Below, piece after piece: positions 42,562 through 49,786 of a DNA stretch of 64,000 nucleotides (positions are counted from its first letter, which is position 1; every line of letters starts with the position of its first letter). Origin of the DNA: Actinobacteria bacterium UBA6100 (GTDB lineage: Bacteria > Actinomycetota > Coriobacteriia > Anaerosomatales > Anaerosomataceae). A model generated the notes under the pieces. It made no database searches and had not been told where the DNA came from. It worked only from the letters and a program-made list of their open reading frames with translations. Location: the NCBI GenBank assembly GCA_002423585.1, contig DIWS01000013.1:277651-341650 (forward strand). The letters run 5' to 3'. The translations under genes and the position numbers were made by a program.

Positions 42562-43379
42562 TCGATCTGCATGTCCATACCTGGCGCTGCCGCCACGCCG
42601 AGGGGACTCCGGAGGAGTACGTGAGGGTCGCGGCTCGACGCGGCGTGTCGACACTGTGCTTCACCGAGCACCTGCCCATGGCGCCATCACTCATGGAGCG
42701 GATCCCGGGCGTAGAGGGCTACGCGATGCCCCTCGATGAGTTGCCGGCGTACGTGGGGGAGGTGCGTGAAGCGGCCGCGCTCGGTGCGAGCCTCGGTGTG
42801 GAGGTGCTCCTCGGCATCGAGATAGACGCTGTTCCTGAGGCACGCCGGCACGCGGCTTCCCTGCTCGAGGCCCACCCGTTCGACCTGGTGCTCGCCTCGA
42901 TCCACTTCATCGACGACTGGGCGTTCGACGATCCGCGCAAGACGGCCGAGTACGACCGTTGGGACTTCGGCGAACTCTGGGAACGATACTTCGCGGACCT
43001 TGTCGATGCCGCGCGGAGCGGCCTGGCCGACGTCATGGCGCACGCGGACCTCGTGAAGAAGTTCTGTAAGCGGCCGGAGTCACCGGTGGGGCATATGTAT
43101 GCGGCGACCGCCGGAGCGCTGCGAGAGGCGGGAGTGGCGGTCGAGGTGAACACCGCGGGGCTACGCAAACCGTGCAAGGAGCTGTACCCCGGGCAGGAGT
43201 TCCTTGCCGAACTCCACCGGGCGGGTGTACCTGTCACGATCGGTTCGGACGCGCACGCGCCGGACGAGGTCGCCCTGGGAGCACGCGAGGCCGTGGAGGC
43301 GTTGCGCGCCGCGGGGTATAGCTCGGCCCTGGTGTTCAGGGGGCGCGTGCCCGAGGAGGTCGGGATCGATGAGCTCTGA
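42558..43379 (+). CDS. PHP-domain phosphoesterase, histidinol-phosphatase (HisK/HisJ) type
   Basis: A 273-aa PHP metal hydrolase. The metal-binding motifs are DLHVHTWRCRHA at the start, TEHLP, GIEIDA, HADLVKKF and the final GSDAHAPDEV. This set and spacing match histidinol phosphatases of the PHP class, but related enzymes act on other phosphate esters. GTG start. No his operon is near, apart from the hisC-like gene 16 kb away. Confidence 0.75.
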   Translation: MIDLHVHTWRCRHAEGTPEEYVRVAARRGVSTLCFTEHLPMAPSLMERIPGVEGYAMPLDELPAYVGEVREAAALGASLGVEVLLGIEIDAVPEARRHAASLLEAHPFDLVLASIHFIDDWAFDDPRKTAEYDRWDFGELWERYFADLVDAARSGLADVMAHADLVKKFCKRPESPVGHMYAATAGALREAGVAVEVNTAGLRKPCKELYPGQEFLAELHRAGVPVTIGSDAHAPDEVALGAREAVEALRAAGYSSALVFRGRVPEEVGIDEL

Positions 43380-44481
43380 GAGTCCCACGATCGGCACCCT
43401 GGTGCACGGGCTGGCCGACCGCTTCTTGCCCCAGTGGGCGGAGGAGTGGGACCGCGTGGGGCTCATCGTCGGAGATTCCGATGCGGGTGTCATAGGTGTC
43501 GTGGTGACACTCGATGCCACGGCCGAGGCGGTTGAGCGCGCGCATTCGGCGGGCGCGAACGTCGTGGTGACGCACCATCCGCCCTACCTTGAGGCTCCCG
43601 AGCGCATCGGATCCGGACCGGGTCCTGCGGGGACCGTTGCGGCTGCGATCCGCCGCGGCGTGGCCGTCATCTCACTGCACACGAACCTGGACCGGGCGCC
43701 GGACGGGGCGTCAGCGCTCAGCCGCGCACTCGGGCTTATGGAGGTGGCGCCGCTTGAGGCGGCCTCCGAGCCGGTCGTGCTGCTGGTTACCTATGCTCCC
43801 GCGGATGCGATCCCGTCGCTCAGGGTGGCGATGTCGGCGGCGGGAGCGGGACGGCTGGGAGAGTACGAGGCGTGCGCGTTCTCGGCAGAGGGACGCGGCT
43901 ACTTCGATGAACGTGCGAACGCGCATCCGGCAGCCCGCGATAGTGGCGATGGCGTGCCGGAGGTGCGTCTCGAGATGATCGCACCGCCCGCGTGCGCCGA
44001 TGCGGCGCTCGCGGCTGCCCGCGCAGCACACCCTTACGAGGAGCCGGTCGTGCTCGCGGTGCCCTCACGCAGGGCGCGCGGTGCGGCCCGGCTGGGTCGT
44101 GTGTGCGTGTGGGAGGGTGGAACGACGCTCGGCGATCTGGCAGGGCACGTGGCGCAGACCCTCGGTGTGGCGTGTCGAGTCTGGGGTGACCCGGAGCGGC
44201 CCGTGACGCGCATCGCCGTAGCCAACGGTTCCGCCGGCTCACTGCTCGAAGATGCGGCAGCATCGGCGGACACGCTCATCGCCGGTGAGGTGCGGTATCA
44301 TGACGCACTGGCCGCCTCGGCATCCGGTCTCGCGATCATCGAGGCGGGGCACGATGCGACCGAGTGGCCGATCGTGCATGTGTTGGCCGAGGCGGTGCGT
44401 GATGTCCTGGGGACCGCGGTCCCCGTCACCGAAGAACCGCCGGCTGCCCGCTGGTGGACGATGGAGGCGCCGGATGACTGA
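43369..44481 (+). CDS. Nif3-like dinuclear metal centre protein
   Basis: A 370-aa protein of the DUF34/NIF3 (YqfO/YbgI) family. Metal ligands are in VVVTHHPPYL, ISLHTNLD and the C-terminal EAGHDATEWP. A central insertion (about 135-225) resembles the CutA-like domain of the longer YqfO forms and ends in AHPYEEPVV. Function remains uncertain; annotation as GTP cyclohydrolase I type 2 is not proven. It is followed immediately by the zinc-ribbon protein, a pairing seen in many actinobacteria. Confidence 0.88.
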   Translation: MSSESPTIGTLVHGLADRFLPQWAEEWDRVGLIVGDSDAGVIGVVVTLDATAEAVERAHSAGANVVVTHHPPYLEAPERIGSGPGPAGTVAAAIRRGVAVISLHTNLDRAPDGASALSRALGLMEVAPLEAASEPVVLLVTYAPADAIPSLRVAMSAAGAGRLGEYEACAFSAEGRGYFDERANAHPAARDSGDGVPEVRLEMIAPPACADAALAAARAAHPYEEPVVLAVPSRRARGAARLGRVCVWEGGTTLGDLAGHVAQTLGVACRVWGDPERPVTRIAVANGSAGSLLEDAAASADTLIAGEVRYHDALAASASGLAIIEAGHDATEWPIVHVLAEAVRDVLGTAVPVTEEPPAARWWTMEAPDD

Positions 44482-45193
44482 CGGTGAGGTCTTGCTAGCG
44501 CTGACCGAACAGGACCTGGCGATAGCCCGGGCCGAGAAGGCGCTCGATGAGCTGCCGGAGAAGCTCGCGGTCTTGCAGTTGCGAAAGCGGCTGCGTGAGA
44601 TCGAGGTCGTGCGCGAGAGGGCCGCAGCCTACTGCCGCAAGACCGAGGCGCTGATCGCGCGCGCCAACGACGAGGCCACCACGCTCCAGAACAAGATCGA
44701 TGTCGAGCAGGCGAAGGTGCTCTCGGGCGACATCTCGAACCCCAAGGAGCTCCAGAACCTCACGCGGGAGATGGACGCGCTCAAGCGGCGCAAGGACGCG
44801 GTCGAGTTCGAGGAGCTCGGGCTGATGGAGAAGTCCGAGTCCGGCTCGGCCCAGCTGGCGAAGGTCGATGCGGCACTCGCCGAAGGTGTCGCCAAGGAGC
44901 AGGCGCTGATAGCGGAGTTCAAGTCCAAGGGCGGCGAACTTCAGACCGAGATCGGTCACATGCGTGAGGCGCGCGAACGCCTTGCGGCGCAGCTCGCGCC
45001 GGCGCTCGGTTCGCAGTATGAGGCGCTCAGGGGTTCCAAGCACGGCATCGCCGCGGGAGAGCTGAAGGGCGGGCTGTGCAGCGCCTGCCGGACGCAGATC
45101 CCCTCCCACGAGGTCCAGGCGATCATGGCGGGTCCCGAGATCGCCGAGTGCCCGAACTGCAAGCGCCTCTTGATCGTGCGGGTGGAAGCGTGA
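44474..45193 (+). CDS. Coiled-coil protein with C-terminal C4 zinc ribbon (COG1579 type)
   Basis: A 239-aa protein that is almost entirely heptad-like helix for residues 5-180, then GLCSACRTQIPSHEVQ and ECPNCKRLLIV, a CxxC...CxxC ribbon. The family is widespread next to nif3-like and RNase H genes and is thought to bind nucleic acid, but its role is unknown. Overlaps both neighbours by a few bases. Confidence 0.85.
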   Translation: MTDGEVLLALTEQDLAIARAEKALDELPEKLAVLQLRKRLREIEVVRERAAAYCRKTEALIARANDEATTLQNKIDVEQAKVLSGDISNPKELQNLTREMDALKRRKDAVEFEELGLMEKSESGSAQLAKVDAALAEGVAKEQALIAEFKSKGGELQTEIGHMREARERLAAQLAPALGSQYEALRGSKHGIAAGELKGGLCSACRTQIPSHEVQAIMAGPEIAECPNCKRLLIVRVEA

Positions 45194-45654
45194 TGGCTGA
45201 GGTCTGGACGCTCAACAGCGACGGTGGTGCGCGCGGCAACCCCGGGCCGGGCGGTGCGGGCATCGTGTTGCGCAGGCCCGATGGCACGGCGGCCGTACGA
45301 GGGGGTGCGTTCCTCGGCTCGGTCACCAACAACGTCGCCGAATACGAGGCTCTGGTGTGGGGTCTTCGCGCCGCACGGGCGCTGGGTGTGAAGGATCTCG
45401 TGGTGAAGGCGGACAGCGAACTCGTGATCCGTCAGCTGCGTGGTGAGTACCGCGTCAAGAACGAGGGCCTGAAGCCGCTCTTCCTGCAGGCCCAGGCGCT
45501 GCGGAGGGGTTTTGACTCCATCGAGTTCACCCATGTGCGGCGCGCCGATAATGCCGACGCCGACGCGCTCGCTAACGAGGCGATGGACGGCAGATGCACG
45601 GTGGGCGATGCGCCGGAGCCGCCGTCGACGGGTGACAGCAGGCTCTTCGAGTAG
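45193..45654 (+). CDS. rnhA: Ribonuclease HI family protein
   Basis: Cleaves RNA in RNA-DNA hybrids. The 153-aa fold has the acidic set: Asp in NSDGGARGNPGPGGAG, Glu in NNVAEYEAL, Asp in VKADSELV and Asp in DNADADALANEA. It is the short actinobacterial/archaeal type lacking the basic protrusion of E. coli RNase HI. ATG shares its first base with the preceding stop. Confidence 0.9.
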   Translation: MAEVWTLNSDGGARGNPGPGGAGIVLRRPDGTAAVRGGAFLGSVTNNVAEYEALVWGLRAARALGVKDLVVKADSELVIRQLRGEYRVKNEGLKPLFLQAQALRRGFDSIEFTHVRRADNADADALANEAMDGRCTVGDAPEPPSTGDSRLFE

Positions 45655-45668
45655 GGAGGGGCGGCCCC

Positions 45669-46040
45669 ATGTACGATCTGATGATCCGGGGACACTTCGA
45701 CGCCGCGCACGCGCTGCACGGATATCCGGGCGAGTGCCGCAACCTGCATGGCCATACGTGGGATGTCGAGGTCGTGGTGCGTGGTTCGCAGCTGGATGAA
45801 GTCGGGATCGTCTACGACTTCAAGACGTTGAAGCGCGACCTCGAGACCGTGCTCGACCCGCTCGATCACGCCTATCTCAACGACGTTCCTCCGTTCGATA
45901 CGCAGAACCCCACGGCGGAGAACCTCTCGCGGCACATCTACGAGCGGCTTCAGGAGCAGGTGGGCGAGACGGTGCGCGTCATCGAGGTGGCGGTCTGGGA
46001 GTCGCCGGTCGCGAAGATCACCTATCGTCTCGGGGAATAG
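45669..46040 (+). CDS. queD: 6-carboxy-5,6,7,8-tetrahydropterin synthase
   Basis: Second step of queuosine/7-deazaguanine synthesis, 123 aa. Zinc histidines are in FDAAHAL and LHGHTW, and the catalytic Cys is in GECRNLHGH; the YDFKTLK and LDHAYLND segments and the final Glu-containing WESP motif are typical. AGTAGGGAGGGG precedes the ATG. Other que genes are not in the window. Confidence 0.9.
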   Translation: MYDLMIRGHFDAAHALHGYPGECRNLHGHTWDVEVVVRGSQLDEVGIVYDFKTLKRDLETVLDPLDHAYLNDVPPFDTQNPTAENLSRHIYERLQEQVGETVRVIEVAVWESPVAKITYRLGE

Positions 46041-46061
46041 GGCCCCGCAGGTGCTCGACGA

Positions 46062-46273
46062 TACGAAGAAAGGGCCGCAGCGCGGCCCTTTGAGAATACA
46101 GGTGTCCCGAGAAACCCAGCCTGCGTGATCCGTAATCCCCAAGCTTCCCGTTTCTTACTCTCGAGTCTCCCGACGGTACCGGTCAGCTTGCGCGAACCCT
46201 TCCCGCGAGATCCCCTTCGAGCAGCTACTGGTACGCTGGCTTTCAGGTTCCGCTCGGCCCGACTTCTCGGGAC
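46062..46273 (-). ncRNA. Candidate structured non-coding RNA of unknown family
   Basis: On the minus strand an about 212-nt transcript is delimited by a good promoter and a terminator. Its first 10 nt, GTCCCGAGAA (46273-46264), pair perfectly with TTCTCGGGAC (46113-46104), closing an about 170-nt domain. Nested inside are CCAGC/GCTGG and GTACC...AGCT pairing with AGCT...GGTAC, then a CGCG-closed apical hairpin. Size and a paired 5'/3' end recall 6S RNA, but I cannot confirm the central bubble. SRP, tmRNA and RNase P core motifs are absent. No coding frame is convincing. Confidence 0.5.
46069..46091. terminator. Bidirectional terminator between queD and the minus-strand RNA
   Basis: AAAGGGCCGC pairs with GCGGCCCTTT around a 3-nt loop. 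Leftward it is followed by CTTCGTAT, and with the A/T ends of the stem this gives a good U-rich tail; rightward it ends queD. Confidence 0.7.
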
Positions 46274-46279
46274 AACCCC

Positions 46280-46308
46280 ACTGTACGAGACCCTCGGAAA
46301 GGCGTCAA
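46280..46308 (-). promoter_or_regulatory. Promoter of the minus-strand RNA
   Basis: Reading leftward, TTGACG and TACAGT are separated by exactly 17 bp. The expected start point, 7 nt downstream, falls on the first base of the 10-bp closing stem. Confidence 0.55.
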
Positions 46309-46462
46309 GCGGGATTCTCAAGATTGCGCACATTCGTGATGAACGGTCACGTGTGGTTGGCAAGCGGTCGACTCGCCACGACGAGAGGACATCGGCGCGC
46401 GGACCTCGAGGATGAGTGGCTGCTTGTCTTCTCGGGATGGTTAGTCTATGCAAATCGTATGC

Positions 46463-46481
46463 TGTACCATGCGCTTGTACA
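46463..46481. promoter_or_regulatory. Inverted repeat upstream of the DtxR-family gene
   Basis: TGTAC, 9 nt, GTACA lies about 40 nt before the ATG of the metal regulator, near a possible TTGTCT-N17-TATGCA promoter. It could be an autoregulatory site. It does not match the classical DtxR box well. Confidence 0.3.
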
Positions 46482-46521
46482 CGCGTTTCGCTGCTGCTGC
46501 ATACCTTCGGAGGGACGGACC

Positions 46522-47211
46522 ATGCCGAGTGCGACGCTCGAGGAGTACCTCGAGGCGATCTACAAGCTGGCCGAGAAGGGCCCCGTGCGCCCGGGTCAGC
46601 TTGCCGATGCGATGGGTGTCTCCGCACCGACCGTGACTGCGACCCTCGGCAGGCTGCAGACGGCGGGATTCATCGAGCGCCCCGACGGGGGTGTGGAGCT
46701 CACGTTGTCGGGGCGCCGTGGCGCACTCGACATCATCCGGCGTCACCGGCTCGCCGAACGCTTCCTCGTCGATGTCCTCGGTCTTCCCTGGGCGGAGGTC
46801 CACGAGGAGGCGTGTCAACTCGAGCATGCGTTGTCCCCGCGGGTCCAGGAGGCGCTGGAGCGCTTCATGGATAACCCGCAGGTCTGCCCGCACGGACACC
46901 CGATCCCGAGCGCCGATGGCGCGATCGCCCGTCAGGAGGGCGCCCCACTGTGTGATTCGGGCTCGGGAGACGAGGTGCGGATCGTGCGTATCGAGGACGA
47001 AGACGGCGAGTTGCTCTCGTACCTCTCCTCGCTCGGGATGTTCCCGGGCACGGCGGTACGCGTCTGCGATGTCGCGCCGTTCAAAGGACCGCTCATGGTC
47101 GAGGTCGGCGACGCCAGGTACGCGCTCGGGCGTGAGATCGCCGAGAAGATCGTCGTCGCCGGCGGTCCCGGAAGACCGAGGCGGATGCGCAGAAGCGGGG
47201 GCCGCCGGTGA
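46522..47211 (+). CDS. DtxR/MntR-family metal-dependent regulator with FeoA-like C terminus
   Basis: A 229-aa transcription factor. Residues 1-60 are the winged helix (LEEYLEAIYKLAEKG, MGVSAPTVTATLGRL), and 65-140 the metal-binding dimer domain (RRHRLAERFLVDVLG, HEEACQLEHALS, CPHGHPIP). Residues about 150-215 are an SH3-like FeoA domain (VRIVRIEDEDGELLSYLSSLGMFPG). It probably represses the coupled feoB when Fe2+ (or Mn2+) is bound. GGAGGGACGG precedes the ATG. No separate feoA gene is present. Confidence 0.9.
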   Translation: MPSATLEEYLEAIYKLAEKGPVRPGQLADAMGVSAPTVTATLGRLQTAGFIERPDGGVELTLSGRRGALDIIRRHRLAERFLVDVLGLPWAEVHEEACQLEHALSPRVQEALERFMDNPQVCPHGHPIPSADGAIARQEGAPLCDSGSGDEVRIVRIEDEDGELLSYLSSLGMFPGTAVRVCDVAPFKGPLMVEVGDARYALGREIAEKIVVAGGPGRPRRMRRSGGRR

Positions 47212-49211
47212 GCGGTAGCTGCGAGTCGGTCTCGGGTCCGATCGTACGGCCCTCGGGCGACCTGGTCATCGCCATCGCCGGCAATCCGAACGTCGGCAAA
47301 TCGAGTCTGTTCAATGCGCTGACCGGCCTCGGGGTCGAGACCGCCCACTACCCGGGCACGACCCAGGAGGTCCATGTAGGGACGGCGCGCGCCGGGGAGC
47401 GCACCCTGGGCGTCATCGATCTTCCCGGTACGTACGCGCTCGGTGGTGACTCCGAGGAAGCGGTCGTCACGCGCAGAGCGCTCGCCGAGTTGTCTCCCGA
47501 TGTCGTGGTCGTCGTCCTGGACTCGCTCAACCTCGCCCGGACGCTGTATCTCGCGCTGGAGATGCTCGACAGGCAGTACAGGGTCGTTCTCGCCGTGAAT
47601 CTGGCCGATGAAGCGCGCCGCACGGGGATCTCTGTGGACGTCGAACGATTGAGCACGTCGCTGGGCGTACCTGCTGTGTCAACCGTCGCCACGCAGGGGA
47701 TCGGGCTGACAGAGGTCGTCGAGGCCGCGTTCACGGTCGCCCTGGAGGCGGCTCCGCCACCCGTACCCTACGGCGCGGACTTCGAGGCGCTCGTCGAGCC
47801 GCTTTCCAGCCGGTGTGCCGAGATGGAGTGCCGCCCGCTGGGTCTCACCGCGAGAGCGTGTGCGCTCGCACTTCTGGAGGAGCAGGGGGAGATCGTCACC
47901 GGCGTGGACGCGGGACTCGCTGCACGGGCGGCCAGCGCGGAGGCCACGATCAGGTCCCATTTCGGCGAGTCTGCGGCGCTGCATCTCTCGCGTGAGCGTC
48001 ACGGGGTCGCGGGTGTCGTGGGCGAGGACGTGGTGGTCCGCGCGGAGCCGAAGGGCCGCCTCTCCCGGGACGCGTGGTCGCTCACCACGTGGCCATGGAC
48101 CGGCGTTCCGCTCGCGATCCTTGTGGCAGGGTCGATCTTCGCATTCCTGTTCTTCGTCGGCGCGTTCCTTGCCAGCGCGTTCAGCGCGGTGTGGGGAACG
48201 TACGCATCACCCGGGATAACCGCACTCATACAAACGATCGCCGGCGACGGCATGACCGCCCGTGTCCTGGACTGGGGCTTCGACGCCGGCATCGAAGCCG
48301 CGCTCTCCGTGGGACTGCCGTACATCCTCGTCTTCTACGTACTGCTCGGCCTTCTGGAGGACAGTGGCTACCTCAATTCGCTGGCATTCCTGACCGACCG
48401 GTTCATGCATCATCTCGGGTTGCATGGCCGCGCGATCATCCCGCTCGTTGCGGGGGCCGGCTGTAGCGTCCCGGCCCTTATCGCCACACGCTCGCTGGGA
48501 ACGAAACGCGAGCGCCTCATCGCGTCGACACTCGTGATGTTCGTTCCGTGCAGTGCGCGGACCTCGGTCATACTCGGCGCCGTGGGGCACTACGTAGGCT
48601 GGCAGTACACGCTGTTGGTGATGGGGATCGTCTTCGGGATGTGGCTGACCATCGCGTTCGTCCTGCAGCGGATGATCCCGGGCGAGTCGGGCGGGCTCGT
48701 GATGGAGATGTTCCCGTTCAGAAGGCCGTCGCTCAAGCGGGTCCTGAGCAAGGCCTGGACGCAGTTCCGGGAGTTCCTGTTCGTGGCCACCCCCATCGTG
48801 GTCGTGGGGAGCCTCGTTCTCGGCGGGCTTTACGAGAACGGCCTGCTGATGAAGGTCAGTGAGCCTCTCGATCCTATAGTGGGTGTATGGCTCGGGTTGC
48901 CTGCCGTGGCGGGTGTGACGCTGCTGATGGGCGCCCTGCGTAACGAGCTCGCGCTGCAGCTGCTCGTGGTGCTCGCGGTGTCGACCGCAGGGCATGCGGG
49001 CGCACAACTGACCGACATCATGAGCGGGACGGATCTCGTCGTCTTCGCGCTGGTGAACACGATCGCGTTCCCGTGCCTGTCTGCCGTAGCGGTCTTCTGG
49101 CGGAGGAACGGTCTTGCGCGGACCCTTGCGGTGATGGGGGCGAGTGTGGCGCTGGCTCTTCTGGTCGGCGGGGTGATGGCCCGCGTTCTTCCGCTGATCG
49201 GGCTCGAGTAG
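47208..49211 (+). CDS. feoB: Ferrous iron transporter B
   Basis: GTP-gated Fe2+ importer, 667 aa. The cytoplasmic G domain has GNPNVGKSSLFNALTG (G1), the G2 region HYPGTT, DLPGTYAL (G3) and NLAD (G4 variant). The membrane part has the two GATE cores with their Cys/Ser motifs (VAGAGCSVPALIATRSL and VFALVNTIAFPCLSAVAVFW). GTG start overlapping the regulator gene by 4 nt, so both are made together. FeoA appears only as the fused domain of the regulator. Confidence 0.93.
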   Translation: MSGSCESVSGPIVRPSGDLVIAIAGNPNVGKSSLFNALTGLGVETAHYPGTTQEVHVGTARAGERTLGVIDLPGTYALGGDSEEAVVTRRALAELSPDVVVVVLDSLNLARTLYLALEMLDRQYRVVLAVNLADEARRTGISVDVERLSTSLGVPAVSTVATQGIGLTEVVEAAFTVALEAAPPPVPYGADFEALVEPLSSRCAEMECRPLGLTARACALALLEEQGEIVTGVDAGLAARAASAEATIRSHFGESAALHLSRERHGVAGVVGEDVVVRAEPKGRLSRDAWSLTTWPWTGVPLAILVAGSIFAFLFFVGAFLASAFSAVWGTYASPGITALIQTIAGDGMTARVLDWGFDAGIEAALSVGLPYILVFYVLLGLLEDSGYLNSLAFLTDRFMHHLGLHGRAIIPLVAGAGCSVPALIATRSLGTKRERLIASTLVMFVPCSARTSVILGAVGHYVGWQYTLLVMGIVFGMWLTIAFVLQRMIPGESGGLVMEMFPFRRPSLKRVLSKAWTQFREFLFVATPIVVVGSLVLGGLYENGLLMKVSEPLDPIVGVWLGLPAVAGVTLLMGALRNELALQLLVVLAVSTAGHAGAQLTDIMSGTDLVVFALVNTIAFPCLSAVAVFWRRNGLARTLAVMGASVALALLVGGVMARVLPLIGLE

Positions 49212-49266
49212 GGGAGCCGGCGCGGGCGGGTATGCCGGGGAGTTCTCGCCGGGTGTCAGAGAGACC

Positions 49267-49295
49267 TTGTATATCGAACATATGTTCGATATACT
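49267..49295 (+). promoter_or_regulatory. SOS-controlled promoter with LexA box in the spacer
   Basis: TTGTAT and TATACT are 17 bp apart. The spacer is filled by the palindrome TCGAACATATGTTCGA, the exact Gram-positive/actinobacterial LexA box (CGAAC-N4-GTTCG); the full perfect palindrome runs 49269-49294 (26 bp). LexA bound here would block polymerase, so the downstream DUF6504-dnaE2 pair should be damage-inducible. Confidence 0.8.
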
Positions 49296-49296
49296 C

Positions 49297-49344
49297 GGCA
49301 TGCCGGGTGTGGACCCCTGAAGCTCCTTCCACACCCGGCATGCC
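49297..49344. repeat. 17-bp perfect inverted repeat in the SOS operon leader
   Basis: GGCATGCCGGGTGTGGA and its exact complement enclose a 14-nt loop. The stem occupies most of the leader between the LexA-controlled promoter and the first gene, leaving AAAGGACG free as a ribosome site. It could be an mRNA stabiliser, an attenuator without a U-run, or a second protein-binding site. Confidence 0.7.
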
Positions 49345-49362
49345 TCTCAAAGGACGTCTCCC

Positions 49363-49779
49363 ATGGGCCGGAATCGCGCGATCAAAGCCTTCGATCCCCG
49401 CACGAGCGGGCAGTCGCTCGATCTGTTCACCGCGACCGACACGCGAGCGCCGGTCATCGTCGAACTGCTCAAGAGTCCCTGGATCGTACGTGCATCGGAA
49501 CTGGTGCCGGCGGTGTCGGGCCTTGCGGGCAAGCGGCGTGAGTATGAGATCGAGGTCGTCTGGGACCCGTCGCGGGGTGCGCCGCGTTCGTTCACGGCTG
49601 AAGGGCGTCGCCATGCGGTGGATGCGGTGGTGCAGTCGTGGGCTGTCGAGCGCGCCTGGTGGGACCCCCGCAGGCGCCTGAGTCGACGGTGTTACCGCGT
49701 GCTCACGCGCGGTGGCCTCTACGATCTCGCGTACGACCGCATCGCCGACCGCTGGCTGCTCGTCGGCATCGTCGATTAG
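49363..49779 (+). CDS. DUF6504-like protein, first gene of the SOS operon
   Basis: A 138-aa protein. The second half follows the pattern I know from actinobacterial DUF6504: a FTAEGRRHAVDAVVQSW strand pair, RAWWDP, then CYRVLTRGGLYDLAYDR and a closing RWLLVGIVD. Such genes often sit beside imuB or dnaE2. Function unknown; association with the mutasome is inferred from its SOS promoter and from dnaE2 starting 7 nt after its stop. Confidence 0.7.
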   Translation: MGRNRAIKAFDPRTSGQSLDLFTATDTRAPVIVELLKSPWIVRASELVPAVSGLAGKRREYEIEVVWDPSRGAPRSFTAEGRRHAVDAVVQSWAVERAWWDPRRRLSRRCYRVLTRGGLYDLAYDRIADRWLLVGIVD

Positions 49780-49786
49780 CAACGCC

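Larger units (their letters stand above)
46041..46521. other. 481-nt intergenic region between queD and the DtxR gene
   Basis: It holds a bidirectional terminator, the candidate minus-strand RNA with its promoter, and the leader of the metal regulator. Short open frames over the region have no homology I recognise and poor codon bias. Confidence 0.6.

Noticed and set aside
46104..46273. SRP (4.5S) RNA on the plus strand, because CCGGTCAG and GAGCAGC occur
   Set aside because: The GGAA-type tetraloop and GGAAGGAAGCAG core are missing and the spacing is wrong. The promoter and U-rich terminator point to the minus strand.
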